The notes below the pieces were generated by a model. The model made no database searches. It was not told the origin of the DNA and was given only the letters and a program-made list of their open reading frames with translations. Shown here in pieces: positions 8,681 to 18,059 of a stretch of DNA of 64,000 bases. The translations under genes were made by a program, and so were the position numbers. Every line of letters starts with the position of its first letter. Position 1 is the first letter of the stretch. Source of the DNA: an uncultured Ruminococcus sp. (GTDB lineage: Bacteria; Bacillota; Clostridia; Lachnospirales; Lachnospiraceae); assembly GCA_904418845.1 (NCBI GenBank), contig CAJFQC010000015.1, positions 1-64,000 of the forward strand. Direction: 5' to 3'.

Positions 8681-9799
8681 TCATAATGCGTATCTTTCGT
8701 TTTTTTCGACTACTACTTTGACACCATTTTCCCCGACATGCCTTGTGTTCGCCCTGATCGTGTCACGGCTCTCGACAATACAGTTTTCAATGTACGTGTT
8801 GTCGCCAAGGTATACATCATTCAAGATAATGGAATTCTTGATCACACAGTTATTTCCGACGAAAACTTTCTTGAAGATCACGGAGTTCTCAACCATGCCG
8901 TTGATGATGCTTCCGCTTCCTACAAGACTGTTCTTGACAACTGCGCCCGGATTGTATTTCGCAGGCGGCTGGTCGCTCACCTTAGAAAATACTGCCGGCA
9001 GCTCCCGGAAGAAATAATTGCGCACTTCCGGTTTCAGAAAATCCATGTTCGTCTGATAATATGCGTCTACCGTTGAGATGTTGTTCCAGTAGCTGTTTAT
9101 CTTATAACCATATATCTTTTTCAGGTTCTTGTACCTGATGAGGATATCGGTTACAAAATCATGTCTCTCTTCCTCTGCACAGTGTTCTACGAGATCGATG
9201 AGCAGTCTCCTGCGGATCACGTAAATTCCTGTGGATATTGTCTGGGAGTGGGCAACCATGGGCTTCTCCTCAAACTCTTCGATCCGGGAATTCTCGTTCA
9301 TACGGATCGTGCCGAAGCGGGTCGCGTCGTCCTCCGGTCCCAGCTCCTTACACACCACAGTGATATCTGCTTTTTTTTCAATATGATATGCCAGCACATC
9401 ATTGTAATCCAGCTTGTACACCGCGTCGCCCGATGTGATGATCACATACGGCTCATGGCATTTTCTCAAGAAATCAAGATTCTGATAGATCGCGTCAGCG
9501 GTCCCTCTGTACCAGTAGCCGTTGTCCGCTGTGATCGTAGGTGTGAACACATACAGCCCTCCCTGTTTGCGTCCGAAGTCCCACCACTTGGAGGAGTTCA
9601 GATGCTCATTCAGCGATCTTGCGTTATACTGGGTTAGCACAGCAACCTTCTGAATATGAGAATTCGTCATATTGCTGAGCGCGAAGTCGATCGCCCGGTA
9701 ACTCCCTGCGATAGGCATTGCCGCCACAGCGCGCTTCGCTGTCAGCTCGTGCATCTTCCTGTTGTTACCGCCTGCCAAGATAATACCTACTGCTCTCAT
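8681..9799 (-). CDS. glgD: GlgD, glucose-1-phosphate adenylyltransferase subunit
   Basis: GlgD is the partner subunit of ADP-glucose pyrophosphorylase in Firmicutes, the first committed step of glycogen synthesis. The 372-aa protein has the nucleotidyltransferase N-domain and a C-terminal left-handed beta-helix (repeats such as [19 protein letters not shown]). The N-terminal loop reads [15 protein letters not shown] where GlgC has [15 protein letters not shown], so the phosphate-binding motif is degenerate. That fits a regulatory role in a GlgC/GlgD heteromer. The start overlaps the glgC stop by 4 nt, indicating translational coupling. Confidence 0.94.
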   Translation of the reverse strand: MRAVGIILAGGNNRKMHELTAKRAVAAMPIAGSYRAIDFALSNMTNSHIQKVAVLTQYNARSLNEHLNSSKWWDFGRKQGGLYVFTPTITADNGYWYRGTADAIYQNLDFLRKCHEPYVIITSGDAVYKLDYNDVLAYHIEKKADITVVCKELGPEDDATRFGTIRMNENSRIEEFEEKPMVAHSQTISTGIYVIRRRLLIDLVEHCAEEERHDFVTDILIRYKNLKKIYGYKINSYWNNISTVDAYYQTNMDFLKPEVRNYFFRELPAVFSKVSDQPPAKYNPGAVVKNSLVGSGSIINGMVENSVIFKKVFVGNNCVIKNSIILNDVYLGDNTYIENCIVESRDTIRANTRHVGENGVKVVVEKNERYAL

Positions 9800-11070
9800 A
9801 TCCTGTCACCTGCCTTTATCAATGTCTCGCCGCTCTCAAGCACACCGTCACGATAATCTTCCGGCATCGTCACGCCGCTGATCGCGGTATTCTTTCCGAT
9901 CTGTACATTCGGCGGGATCACGGAATTCTCTCCGATAGTGGCCAGTCCGCCGCTGTATATATTCGGCTTCGTCTTGTTCTCCACCTCGGCTCCGACACCG
10001 ATGACAACATTATTCCCAATCTCTGTATCCTCCGCGATGATCGCTTTTTCGATCACGCAGTTCTCTCCTATCTTCACTCCCTGCATGATGATCGAATCGC
10101 GCACTACGCTGCCCTTGCCTACTGAAACGCCCCCGCCCAGGACGGAACTGTGTACTTCACCGTAGATCTCGGAGCCGTTGCTGATGATACAGCGGTCCAC
10201 CACTGCCTCCTCGGATATGTACTGGGGCGGAAGGCTCACACTATTCGTATAGATCTTCCAGAACTCCTCATACAGATTAAACTCCGGGATAATATCAATC
10301 AGCTCCATGTTTGCTTCCCAATAGGAACTGAGCGTGCCCACATCCTTCCAGTACCCATTGTATTCATAGGCAAACAGCCTGTCCCCTTTGCCGTGGCAGT
10401 GGGGAATGATATGTTTTCCGAAATCACAGTTCGGCTGGTCTTTCAGCTTGATCAGCGCTTCTCTAAGCACCGGCCAGCTAAAGATATAGATACCCATTGA
10501 CGCGAGATTACTGCTCGGCTTCTCCGGCTTCTCCTCAAACTCTCTAATCCTGCTGTCACCGTCTGTCACCACGATACCGAAGCGGCTTGCCTCCTCGATC
10601 GGCACCGGCATGGCCGCGATGGTCACGTCAGCATTATTTGCCTTGTGGAAATCAAGCATGACTTCATAATCCATTTTGTAGATATGGTCTCCGGAAAGGA
10701 TCAAAACGTAGTCCGGATTGTATGTTTCCATATAATTCAGATTTTGATAGATCGCATTTGCCGTCCCCGTATACCACTCGCTGTTCGAGCTCTTCTCATA
10801 GGGCGGCAGGATAGATACCCCACCGACGTTTCTGTCCAGATCCCACGGGATCCCGATTCCGATATGCGTGTTCAGACGTAAAGGCTGATACTGTGTCAGC
10901 ACGCCCACTGTATCAATACCTGAGTTGATACAGTTACTCAGCGGAAAATCGATGATCCGGTACTTACCTCCAAAAGCAACCGCGGGTTTAGCGACTTTCG
11001 CCGTAAGAACACCGAGCCTGCTGCCTTGTCCTCCCGCCAGCAGCATGGCGATCATTTCTTTTTTGAACAT
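9796..11070 (-). CDS. glgC: Glucose-1-phosphate adenylyltransferase, catalytic subunit
   Basis: GlgC makes ADP-glucose from ATP and glucose-1-phosphate for glycogen synthesis. The 424-aa product has the intact loop [20 protein letters not shown], the FEEKPEKP substrate segment and a beta-helix C-terminus. It is followed by glgD with a 4-nt overlap. No glgA, glgB or glgP lies in the window, so the rest of the pathway is elsewhere. A promoter with a perfect TATAAT lies upstream. Confidence 0.95.
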   Translation of the reverse strand: MFKKEMIAMLLAGGQGSRLGVLTAKVAKPAVAFGGKYRIIDFPLSNCINSGIDTVGVLTQYQPLRLNTHIGIGIPWDLDRNVGGVSILPPYEKSSNSEWYTGTANAIYQNLNYMETYNPDYVLILSGDHIYKMDYEVMLDFHKANNADVTIAAMPVPIEEASRFGIVVTDGDSRIREFEEKPEKPSSNLASMGIYIFSWPVLREALIKLKDQPNCDFGKHIIPHCHGKGDRLFAYEYNGYWKDVGTLSSYWEANMELIDIIPEFNLYEEFWKIYTNSVSLPPQYISEEAVVDRCIISNGSEIYGEVHSSVLGGGVSVGKGSVVRDSIIMQGVKIGENCVIEKAIIAEDTEIGNNVVIGVGAEVENKTKPNIYSGGLATIGENSVIPPNVQIGKNTAISGVTMPEDYRDGVLESGETLIKAGDRI

Positions 11071-11101
11071 TGCGTCACCTCATTTCTAGTTAGATGTAAT
11101 C

Positions 11102-11129
11102 ATTATACCATATATTTATCTTTAGCCAA
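11102..11129 (-). promoter_or_regulatory. glgCD promoter
   Basis: Minus strand TTGGCT (11129-11124), 16-bp spacer, TATAAT (11107-11102), about 32 nt before glgC. The region upstream is very AT-rich (runs of A and T around 11130-11160), as in UP elements. Confidence 0.65.
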
Positions 11130-11215
11130 TAATTTTTACAATTTTTTTTTACAATTCGCTTACTTTTTGTTAATTTCCCACAAAAAGAACTTCTTTTATT
11201 TTTTATCATATATAG

Positions 11216-11221
11216 TATAAT
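11216..11221 (+). promoter_or_regulatory. Probable murC -10 element
   Basis: A perfect TATAAT stands 67 nt before murC on the plus strand, but no good -35 is seen 16-18 bp upstream. The call rests on the -10 box and the AT-rich context only. Confidence 0.4.
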
Positions 11222-11288
11222 ATAGTAGGCTAAGACAATTTATTACTAAAAATTAAGAAAATAAAAATAAAAGGGAAGAGGCATTTAC

Positions 11289-12665
11289 ATGTATAAGATC
11301 GATTTTGAACACCCGATCCACATCCATTTCATCGGCATCGGAGGCATCAGCATGAGCGGGCTGGCGGAGATCCTTCTCAGAGAAGGCTTTACTGTATCCG
11401 GCTCTGACACAAAGGAATCCCCTCTGGCAAAGAAGCTGGAATCCGAAGGCGCGCACATTATATACGGACAAAAAGCCGAGAACATCACGCCCGGCATCGG
11501 ATGCGTTGTGTATACAGCGGCCATCAGCCGCAGCAATCCCGAACTGATCGAGGCAGTAGCGAAGAAGATCCCTATGCTGACAAGGGCAGAGCTCTTAGGG
11601 CAGCTCATGAAGAACTATGACACACCGATCGCCGTATCCGGAACCCACGGCAAAACGACAACTACTTCCATGATCTCACACATCCTTCTGGAGGCGGATT
11701 TAGACCCCACCATCTCCGTGGGCGGCATACTCAAAGCCATCAAGGGAAATATCCGCGTGGGAAGCTCCGGCACATTCATCACGGAAGCCTGCGAGTACAC
11801 GAACAGCTTCCTGAACTTTTTCCCGAAGATCAGCGTTATCTTGAATATAGAGGAAGATCATCTGGATTTCTTTAAAGACCTGGAAGATATCCGCCACTCT
11901 TTCCGCCAGTTTACCGCTCTTCTTCCCGAAGACGGCACTCTGGTCATCAATGGCGAGATTTCGGACCATCAGGAGATATACGAGGGGCTTCCCTGTAAGG
12001 TCGTCACCTATGGCACGGGAGCCGGTCATGACTACAGTGCATCCAACATTTCTTATGACAAGAATGGACATGTCTCTTTCGACTTATTCCGCCACGGAGA
12101 ATACACGGACCATATCGTTCTCTCTGTCACCGGAGACCATAACGTATCCAATGCGTTGTCAGCCATCGCTGTGGCAGACCTGCTGGACATTCCCATGGAC
12201 ATCACGAAAAAAGGGCTTCTCTCCTTCACAGGAACAGACCGCCGCTTTGAGTACAAAGGAGAGTGGAACGGCGTTACCATCGTGGACGATTACGCCCACC
12301 ATCCGACAGAGATCGAAGCGACGTTAAAAGCGGCGCAGCATTCCCCGCACAACGCAGTGTGGTGTGTATTCCAGCCTCATACCTACACCCGTACAAAAGC
12401 ATTTTTCCGCGAGTTTGCCGAGGCGCTCTCGCATGCGGACCATCTTGTACTGGCTGATATCTATGCGGCACGGGAGACAGATACACTCGGGATCTCCTCA
12501 AAAGATCTTGCCGGGGAGACAGCAAAGTTTGGGACGGATACCTATTATTTCCCAAGTTTTGAACAGATCGAAGCGTTCTTAAAAGAGAACTGCCAGCCGG
12601 GCGACCTGCTTATCACGATGGGAGCGGGTGACGTCGTGACTATCGGCGAGGACCTGCTCAGATAG
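11289..12665 (+). CDS. murC: UDP-N-acetylmuramate--L-alanine ligase
   Basis: MurC adds the first residue (L-Ala) to UDP-MurNAc in peptidoglycan precursor synthesis. The 458-aa protein has the N-terminal Rossmann segment HFIGIGGISMSGLAEIL, the Mur ligase ATP loop GTHGKTTTTSMISHIL and the central EACEYTNSFL segment, and the C-domain motif DDYAHHPTEIEATL. Length and order fit MurC rather than MurD/E/F. It opens the plus-strand block and precedes the DNA-replication genes by 210 nt. Confidence 0.97.
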   Translation: MYKIDFEHPIHIHFIGIGGISMSGLAEILLREGFTVSGSDTKESPLAKKLESEGAHIIYGQKAENITPGIGCVVYTAAISRSNPELIEAVAKKIPMLTRAELLGQLMKNYDTPIAVSGTHGKTTTTSMISHILLEADLDPTISVGGILKAIKGNIRVGSSGTFITEACEYTNSFLNFFPKISVILNIEEDHLDFFKDLEDIRHSFRQFTALLPEDGTLVINGEISDHQEIYEGLPCKVVTYGTGAGHDYSASNISYDKNGHVSFDLFRHGEYTDHIVLSVTGDHNVSNALSAIAVADLLDIPMDITKKGLLSFTGTDRRFEYKGEWNGVTIVDDYAHHPTEIEATLKAAQHSPHNAVWCVFQPHTYTRTKAFFREFAEALSHADHLVLADIYAARETDTLGISSKDLAGETAKFGTDTYYFPSFEQIEAFLKENCQPGDLLITMGAGDVVTIGEDLLR

Positions 12666-12735
12666 TCCCCCGCCTCTATATTGCCCGACTCTCCATACAC
12701 ATCGAGAACGCCTGAAAACACAAGGGCTGCGGGAG

Positions 12736-12788
12736 TTATCCACATGTTCTGCACAGAGTTATCTACAAAAAACCCGGAGTTACCCACG
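12736..12788 (+). promoter_or_regulatory. Three spaced DnaA boxes upstream of the dnaD-like gene
   Basis: TTATCCACA (12736-12744, perfect consensus), TTATCTACA (12759-12767) and TTACCCACG (12780-12788) lie in the same orientation with start-to-start steps of 23 and 21 bp, about two helical turns. They sit just upstream of a possible promoter (TATATT at 12821-12826, poor -35) for the dnaD-dnaI genes. Confidence 0.7.
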
Positions 12789-12875
12789 AAAAAATGCTTT
12801 TTAACCGGGAGAGAAAATGATATATTAGTCTTACACTTCACAGAAGACAACTAGAGAGGGTAGGACGGGATAGCT

Positions 12876-13937
12876 ATGAAGACATTGACACTTAAAAATA
12901 AATTTCAGACGAACGCAACACTGCTGCCGAATGATTTTATCGACAACTATATGATTGATGCCAACGGTGAGTTTGTGAAGGTATATCTGTTCCTTCTGCG
13001 TCACCTTGACGATCCGTGTTCGTCCCTGACGCTCACAACCATCGCAGACTGCTTAAACAACACAGAGAAGGACATTCTCCGTGCCTTCCGCTATTGGGAG
13101 AAAAAAGGGCTTCTGCGCATGGAGCGCGACAGCGAGGGCAGGATCACTGCGCTCGAGCTGCAGAAGACAGCGCTCCTGCGCAGTGCAGAAAGCGTTTCCG
13201 CGCCCGCTGCAGTAACAGAGCCTGCAGAAAGCACGTCCGAGCGCAGGCAGGCAGGCGGTGCGTCTGCCCGGACAGGGAAAGCTGTATCCATTGACACTCT
13301 GCGCGCCCAGAAGGAGATCAAGTCACTTCTTTTCATTGCGGAGCAGTATCTCGGCAAGACCCTGACCCACTCTGATATGGAGACAATCACTTATTTTTAT
13401 GATACGCTCCATATGTCTGCAGATCTGATCGAGTATCTGATTGAGTCCTGTGTGGAGAACGGTCATAAGAGTATGCACTATATCCGCAAAGTGGCCTTCT
13501 CTTGGGCAGAGGCAGGAATTGTGACGGTGGCTCAGGCAAAGGAACATTCTGCCCTCTATAACAAAAACTGTTACACCGTACTGAATGCATTTGGCATCAA
13601 AAACCGCGCTCCGGCGACATCGGAGCTTACATATATCCGCAAATGGAATGAAGACTACGCGTTTTCCTCCGATATTATACAGGAGGCCTGCCGCCGCACT
13701 ATTGCCGCGACACACCAGCCCAGTTTTGAATATGCGGATTCCATCCTCACCAAATGGCATGACAAGGGCATCCGCCATCTGAAGGATATTGAAACACTCG
13801 ATGAAGAATACCAGAAAGAGCGGGCTTTGGGGAGATCTTCTACACGGACAAAAGCTGTCACAAAGAATTTGAATAATTTCGAGCGGCGCAGCTATGATAT
13901 GGACTCTCTGGAAGAACAGTTATTGAACAGCAATTAG
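12876..13937 (+). CDS. DnaD-domain replication/primosome protein
   Basis: The 353-aa protein resembles DnaD/DnaB-type primosomal proteins of Firmicutes, which remodel DNA at the origin and help load the replicative helicase. Residues 1-90 look like a winged helix (FVKVYLFLLRHL and LNNTEKDILRAFRYWEKKGL). After a low-complexity linker (100-140), residues 145-225 match a DnaD domain (SLLFIAEQYLGKTLTHSDME and YIRKVAFSWAEAGI). A second, weaker copy may follow at 245-300. The next gene, a DnaI-like ATPase, starts 13 nt later. DnaA boxes lie upstream. Confidence 0.88.
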   Translation: MKTLTLKNKFQTNATLLPNDFIDNYMIDANGEFVKVYLFLLRHLDDPCSSLTLTTIADCLNNTEKDILRAFRYWEKKGLLRMERDSEGRITALELQKTALLRSAESVSAPAAVTEPAESTSERRQAGGASARTGKAVSIDTLRAQKEIKSLLFIAEQYLGKTLTHSDMETITYFYDTLHMSADLIEYLIESCVENGHKSMHYIRKVAFSWAEAGIVTVAQAKEHSALYNKNCYTVLNAFGIKNRAPATSELTYIRKWNEDYAFSSDIIQEACRRTIAATHQPSFEYADSILTKWHDKGIRHLKDIETLDEEYQKERALGRSSTRTKAVTKNLNNFERRSYDMDSLEEQLLNSN

Positions 13938-13950
13938 AAGGAGTACATCA

Positions 13951-14952
13951 ATGGCACTCAAAAATGCACAATACTACGCGATCATGCGGGAATATGAACA
14001 GAAGCAGCTCAAAAACCGCGACATACAGGCCGCCCGCTATGAAGAAGTATATGAAAAGCTCCCGGAGTTTAAATCGCTGGATGAGTCCATATCCATTCTC
14101 TCCGTTCAGTATGGCAAGAAACTGCTGGGCGGTGACAAACGAGCGCTGGATTCTTTAAAGGAAGAGCTCGAGATCCTGCGCAGCAGCAAAAAGAATCTGC
14201 TCATCTCGGCAGGATTTCCTGCAGATTATCTGGAGCCGGTCTATGAATGTCCGGACTGTAAGGACACCGGCTATATCGGCAATGAGAAATGCCGCTGTTT
14301 CAAACAGGCAGTTATTCGGTTGCTGTATGAACAGTCCAATATTAAAGAATTTCCGACAGAGGCTTCTTTTGACAATTTCGTCCTTGATTTTTATTCACCT
14401 TCACATTATGATAAAACAACCGGGCGCTCTGCCCGCGCGATGATGGCGGATACTCTTAAGCTCTGCCGACAGTTTATCGACAAATTCGGAGAAGAGTTCC
14501 GGAATCTCTTCCTCTATGGCGATGTAGGGGTGGGGAAAACATTTCTTTCCGTCTGTATTGCAAAGGAGATCATGGATCGAGAATATTCCGTGCTCTATCT
14601 CTCCGCTCCACGACTCTTTGTTACACTCTCGCAGTCGAAGTTCGACCGAAACGATGCGGACGCGAAGAATATGAGTGATTATATCTTCAACTGCGATCTC
14701 CTGATTATCGATGATCTGGGGAGCGAATACACGAACGCCTTCATTACATCACAATTTTTCACCTGCATCAACGAACGGCTCATACACAAAAAGTCAACGG
14801 TCATCTCAACAAACCTTTCTCTGGATTCGATCGCTAATCTTTATACGGAGCGCTCATTTTCCAGAATCACCAGCAACTATACGATGTTGAAGATCATCGG
14901 TGATGATATACGAATCAAGAAAAGGATAGAACACAGGGAGGAACATAAATGA
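13951..14952 (+). CDS. DnaC/DnaI-like helicase-loader ATPase
   Basis: This 333-aa AAA+ ATPase is likely the loader that places the replicative helicase on DNA. Residues 1-90 are a helical N-terminal domain. C100, C103, C114 and C116 form a probable zinc knuckle. The Walker A motif GDVGVGKT is at 190-197 and a Walker B-like LLIIDDLGSEY near 245. A DnaI-type role is supported by the DnaD-like gene directly before it. The last four bases overlap the PRPP synthetase start (ATGA). Confidence 0.9.
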   Translation: MALKNAQYYAIMREYEQKQLKNRDIQAARYEEVYEKLPEFKSLDESISILSVQYGKKLLGGDKRALDSLKEELEILRSSKKNLLISAGFPADYLEPVYECPDCKDTGYIGNEKCRCFKQAVIRLLYEQSNIKEFPTEASFDNFVLDFYSPSHYDKTTGRSARAMMADTLKLCRQFIDKFGEEFRNLFLYGDVGVGKTFLSVCIAKEIMDREYSVLYLSAPRLFVTLSQSKFDRNDADAKNMSDYIFNCDLLIIDDLGSEYTNAFITSQFFTCINERLIHKKSTVISTNLSLDSIANLYTERSFSRITSNYTMLKIIGDDIRIKKRIEHREEHK

Positions 14953-16133
14953 TACGCCGAACAGAACGGATTCTGGAGAACATACCAGTCGGAAGCCTTG
15001 GGCTTATAGCTTTGGAAGGCTGCGAAGGACTGGGACAAAAAGTGAATGAATATCTCGTCAAATGGCGCCACGAGAACACCAATGAGTACAGAGATGACAT
15101 CGCTTTCCCAGGATATGAAAAGGACACCTATCTTGTCAAAGCACGCGTACCCCGTTTCGGCTCCGGCGAAGCAAAAGGAATCCTCGGAGAATCCGTGCGC
15201 GGAAAAGACCTGTACCTGATAGTAGATGTATGTAATTACAGCGTGACTTACTCGCTCACCGGAAGAATAAACCATATGTCCCCGGACGATCATTTCCAGA
15301 ATCTTAAAAGAATCATCGCCGCTATCGGCGGAAAGGGACGCCGCATCAATGTCATCATGCCTTTCCTCTATGAAAGCAGACAGCACAAGAGAAACTCCCG
15401 CGAATCTTTGGACTGCGCACTGGCGCTTCAGGAGCTGGTACGCATGGGTGTTGACAATATTATTACCTTTGACGCGCATGACCCTCGGGTACAGAACGCT
15501 ATCCCCTTAAGCGGTTTTGAAACAGTGTCCCCGACCTATCAGTTTATCAAAGGACTTTTGCGCACTGTAAAGGACCTGCAGATTGACAGCGAGCACATGA
15601 TGGCCATCAGCCCGGATGAAGGAGGCACGAATCGTGCTGTCTATCTTGCCAATGTGCTGGGACTTGACATGGGTATGTTCTACAAACGCCGCAACTACAC
15701 AAAGATTGTAAACGGCCGCAACCCTATAGTAGCTCATGAGTTCCTGGGAAGCTCCGTTGAGGGCAAAGACGTCATTATCATTGATGACATGATCTCCTCC
15801 GGCGACAGTATCATTGACGTTGCCACTGAGCTAAAACGCAGGAAGGCAAAACGAATTTTTGCCGCCGCGACTTTCGGCCTGTTTACAAACGGCATGGAAA
15901 AGTTTGACAAAGCCTACAATGAAGGCATTCTCCATGGCATCCTCACGACCAATCTGATCTACCAGACGCCGGAGCTTCTGTCCAGATCGTACTATATCAA
16001 CTGCGACATGAGCAAATACATCGCGCTCATCGTAGACACGCTGAATCATGACGGCTCAATCAGCACGTTTTTAAACCCGAACGAGAGAATTCAGCACATC
16101 ATTCAGAAATACAAAAACGGAGAGCCTATTTAA
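14949..16133 (+). CDS. Ribose-phosphate pyrophosphokinase, long form
   Basis: PRPP synthetase makes the activated ribose for nucleotide, His and Trp synthesis. At 394 aa it is about 75 residues longer than the usual Prs of about 317 aa, with extra N-terminal sequence and spacer insertions. Core motifs are visible: the catalytic loop region YESRQHKRNSRES, DAHDPRVQNAIP, and the PRPP loop VIIIDDMISSGDSI. It overlaps the DnaI-like gene by 4 nt, so translation is coupled to a replication gene. A second, canonical prs may exist elsewhere; that cannot be seen here. Confidence 0.9.
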   Translation: MIRRTERILENIPVGSLGLIALEGCEGLGQKVNEYLVKWRHENTNEYRDDIAFPGYEKDTYLVKARVPRFGSGEAKGILGESVRGKDLYLIVDVCNYSVTYSLTGRINHMSPDDHFQNLKRIIAAIGGKGRRINVIMPFLYESRQHKRNSRESLDCALALQELVRMGVDNIITFDAHDPRVQNAIPLSGFETVSPTYQFIKGLLRTVKDLQIDSEHMMAISPDEGGTNRAVYLANVLGLDMGMFYKRRNYTKIVNGRNPIVAHEFLGSSVEGKDVIIIDDMISSGDSIIDVATELKRRKAKRIFAAATFGLFTNGMEKFDKAYNEGILHGILTTNLIYQTPELLSRSYYINCDMSKYIALIVDTLNHDGSISTFLNPNERIQHIIQKYKNGEPI

Positions 16134-16153
16134 CGGCTCTCCTAAATTGTTTT
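16119..16153 (+). terminator. Terminator after the PRPP synthetase gene
   Basis: GGAGAGCC (16119-16126) pairs perfectly with GGCTCTCC (16135-16142). The 8-nt loop contains the stop codon. The following TAAATTGTTTTA is only moderately U-rich, so some read-through into the kinase gene is likely. Confidence 0.65.
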
Positions 16154-16176
16154 ACAAAGACTTACAGGGAAGGCTT

Positions 16177-17253
16177 ATGAAGAAAACATTTTTTTACGAC
16201 ACTGCATTTACCATATTTATGCTCGTTGCCGCCACCGCGGTCTCCTTTTGCTTCTTTCAGTTGGGCAATAAGAATGTGGCGAACACTACCGTTGTCTATA
16301 CGCTCGCCCTGATCCTGACCGCGCTCCGCACCTCGGGCTATGTCTACGGGATCGCCGCGGCGCTGTTCTGTGTGTTTGCAGTAAATTACTTCTTTACCTA
16401 CCCGTATTTTAAATTCAATTTCTTTCTGGACGGCTACCCGGTCACTTTCATCGGTATGCTTATCATCTCTGTCATTACCAGCGCCACTACCACTGCCCTG
16501 AAAAGACAGCGGCGCGCCATCGCGGACAGGGAGAAAGCACTTGTGGAAGCAGACAGGGAAAAGCTGCGGGCGAACCTGCTGCGCGCTGTGTCCCATGATT
16601 TGAGAACTCCTCTGACCAGCATCATCAGCGCCTCCTCTTATCTGGAAAATTCCGCGGAACTCTCCGACGCCGAGCGCACAGAGCTTCTTTCCAACATCAG
16701 GGAGGATTCCCAGTGGCTGCTCAACATGGTGGAAAATCTGCTCACAGTCACCCGCATCAACAATGATGCCACCGACAAGGTCAAAAAATCTCCGGAGGTC
16801 GTGGAAGAAGTCGTCTCCGAGGCAATCCAGCGGCTCCGAAAACGTCTGCCTGATATCCGCATCCGGGTGAACATGCCGAATGATTTCCTCATGCTGTCCA
16901 TGGATCCCACACTGATCGAACAGGTGCTCATCAACCTTCTGGAAAATGCATTTGTCCACTCCGGGAGCGCTGATCCCATTGATCTTGTCATCCGCGACAA
17001 AGATGAGTGCATCACCTTCTCGGTCCGCGATCACGGCAGGGGTATAAAAGAGTCCCAGCTTCCCTATATCTTCGAGGGACAGCAGGGCGCGTCAGAGAAC
17101 TCAGACAGCCGCAAAGGGATGGGAATTGGACTTTCTATCTGCAAGACCATCATCCAGGCGCACGGGGGACAGATCACGGCTTCTAATCACCAGAACGGAG
17201 CAGAATTTACTTTCACACTTCCGAAAGAAAAGGAGAACACCGCCAATGCCTAA
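16177..17253 (+). CDS. KdpD-like sensor histidine kinase, short form
   Basis: The 358-aa membrane kinase has a DUF4118-type region of four hydrophobic segments (residues 10-105, including NYFFTYPYFKF). It continues with a HisKA box AVSHDLRTPLTSI with the phospho-acceptor at H140, and a HATPase domain (LLENAFVHSG, GRGIKESQLPYIF, GMGIGLSICK). The cytoplasmic N-terminal KdpD/UspA sensor domain of full-length KdpD (about 890 aa) is absent. I chose the ATG at 16177; the TTG at 16147 lies beside the upstream terminator. It overlaps the regulator gene by 8 nt. No kdpFABC genes are in the window. Confidence 0.9.
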   Translation: MKKTFFYDTAFTIFMLVAATAVSFCFFQLGNKNVANTTVVYTLALILTALRTSGYVYGIAAALFCVFAVNYFFTYPYFKFNFFLDGYPVTFIGMLIISVITSATTTALKRQRRAIADREKALVEADREKLRANLLRAVSHDLRTPLTSIISASSYLENSAELSDAERTELLSNIREDSQWLLNMVENLLTVTRINNDATDKVKKSPEVVEEVVSEAIQRLRKRLPDIRIRVNMPNDFLMLSMDPTLIEQVLINLLENAFVHSGSADPIDLVIRDKDECITFSVRDHGRGIKESQLPYIFEGQQGASENSDSRKGMGIGLSICKTIIQAHGGQITASNHQNGAEFTFTLPKEKENTANA

Positions 17254-17953
17254 ATTCACAGTACTTATCATTGAAGATGAAAAGAACATACAGACCTTCA
17301 TGGGAAAAGTGTTAAAAAGACATGAATATCGTGTCCTCTGCGCAGATACAGGCACGCAGGGACTGGAGATCATCCGTTCCCAGTGTCCGGATATCATCCT
17401 TCTGGATCTGGGACTTCCCGACATGGATGGCGGCAGGATCATCCAAGAGGTACGCACATGGACAAGCACGCCCATCATCGTGATCTCTGCCCGCACTGCA
17501 GAACACGAGAAAGTATCCTCCCTTGACCTAGGTGCGGACGACTACATCACCAAACCTTTCGGTACTTCCGAACTGCTGGCAAGGATTCGCGCCTCCCTGC
17601 GCCACAGCAACCGTCTGCACACAGACAGCGCCCTGTATATCCGCCCGTACCGCCACGGGGAAATGACGCTGGACTTCTCGAAACGTCTGCTGACGATCAA
17701 GGACGCTGTCATTCATCTGACGCCCATCGAATACAAGATCGTCGCCTATCTCGCTCAGAACTCGGGAAAAGTCATCACTTATGCCTCTATCCTGTCAAAT
17801 GTCTGGGGTCCCTACGCGGACAGCGACAACAAGATCCTGCGCGTCAATATGGCGAATATCCGCCGAAAGATTGAGGAGGACCCGGCGCAGCCGAAATATA
17901 TCTTTACAGAGGTAGGCGTAGGATACCGTATGGTGGAGGATGAGGATGAGTGA
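17246..17953 (+). CDS. KdpE-like OmpR-family response regulator
   Basis: The 235-aa regulator has a receiver domain with the acidic pair E10/D11, the phospho-acceptor D54 (LLDLGLPDMDGG) and the lysine in DDYITKPFG. A winged-helix DNA-binding domain follows (HLTPIEYKIVAYLAQNSGKV, then LRVNMANIRRKIEEDP). The ATG at 17246 lies inside the kinase gene end, with AAAGGAGAA upstream; the longer upstream frame is not used. It is the partner of the preceding kinase and probably acts on K+ or turgor genes, by family analogy. Confidence 0.93.
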   Translation: MPKFTVLIIEDEKNIQTFMGKVLKRHEYRVLCADTGTQGLEIIRSQCPDIILLDLGLPDMDGGRIIQEVRTWTSTPIIVISARTAEHEKVSSLDLGADDYITKPFGTSELLARIRASLRHSNRLHTDSALYIRPYRHGEMTLDFSKRLLTIKDAVIHLTPIEYKIVAYLAQNSGKVITYASILSNVWGPYADSDNKILRVNMANIRRKIEEDPAQPKYIFTEVGVGYRMVEDEDE

Positions 17954-18059
17954 CTCTCTCGCTAAGAATCTGCTAAAGACTTTTCCGGTTCATTCCCTTG
18001 CACACCCATCTGTTATAAAATGGAACTTGTATACAGTATGAAAAGGAGTGTGCAGCATT

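Noticed and set aside
12736-12788. Chromosomal origin of replication
   Set aside because: Only three DnaA boxes and no AT-rich unwinding element, dnaA or dnaN are seen; a regulatory site fits better.
16162-17034. 290-codon open frame on the minus strand
   Set aside because: It lies antisense to the KdpD-like kinase, whose motifs are clear; the frame is a product of codon bias.
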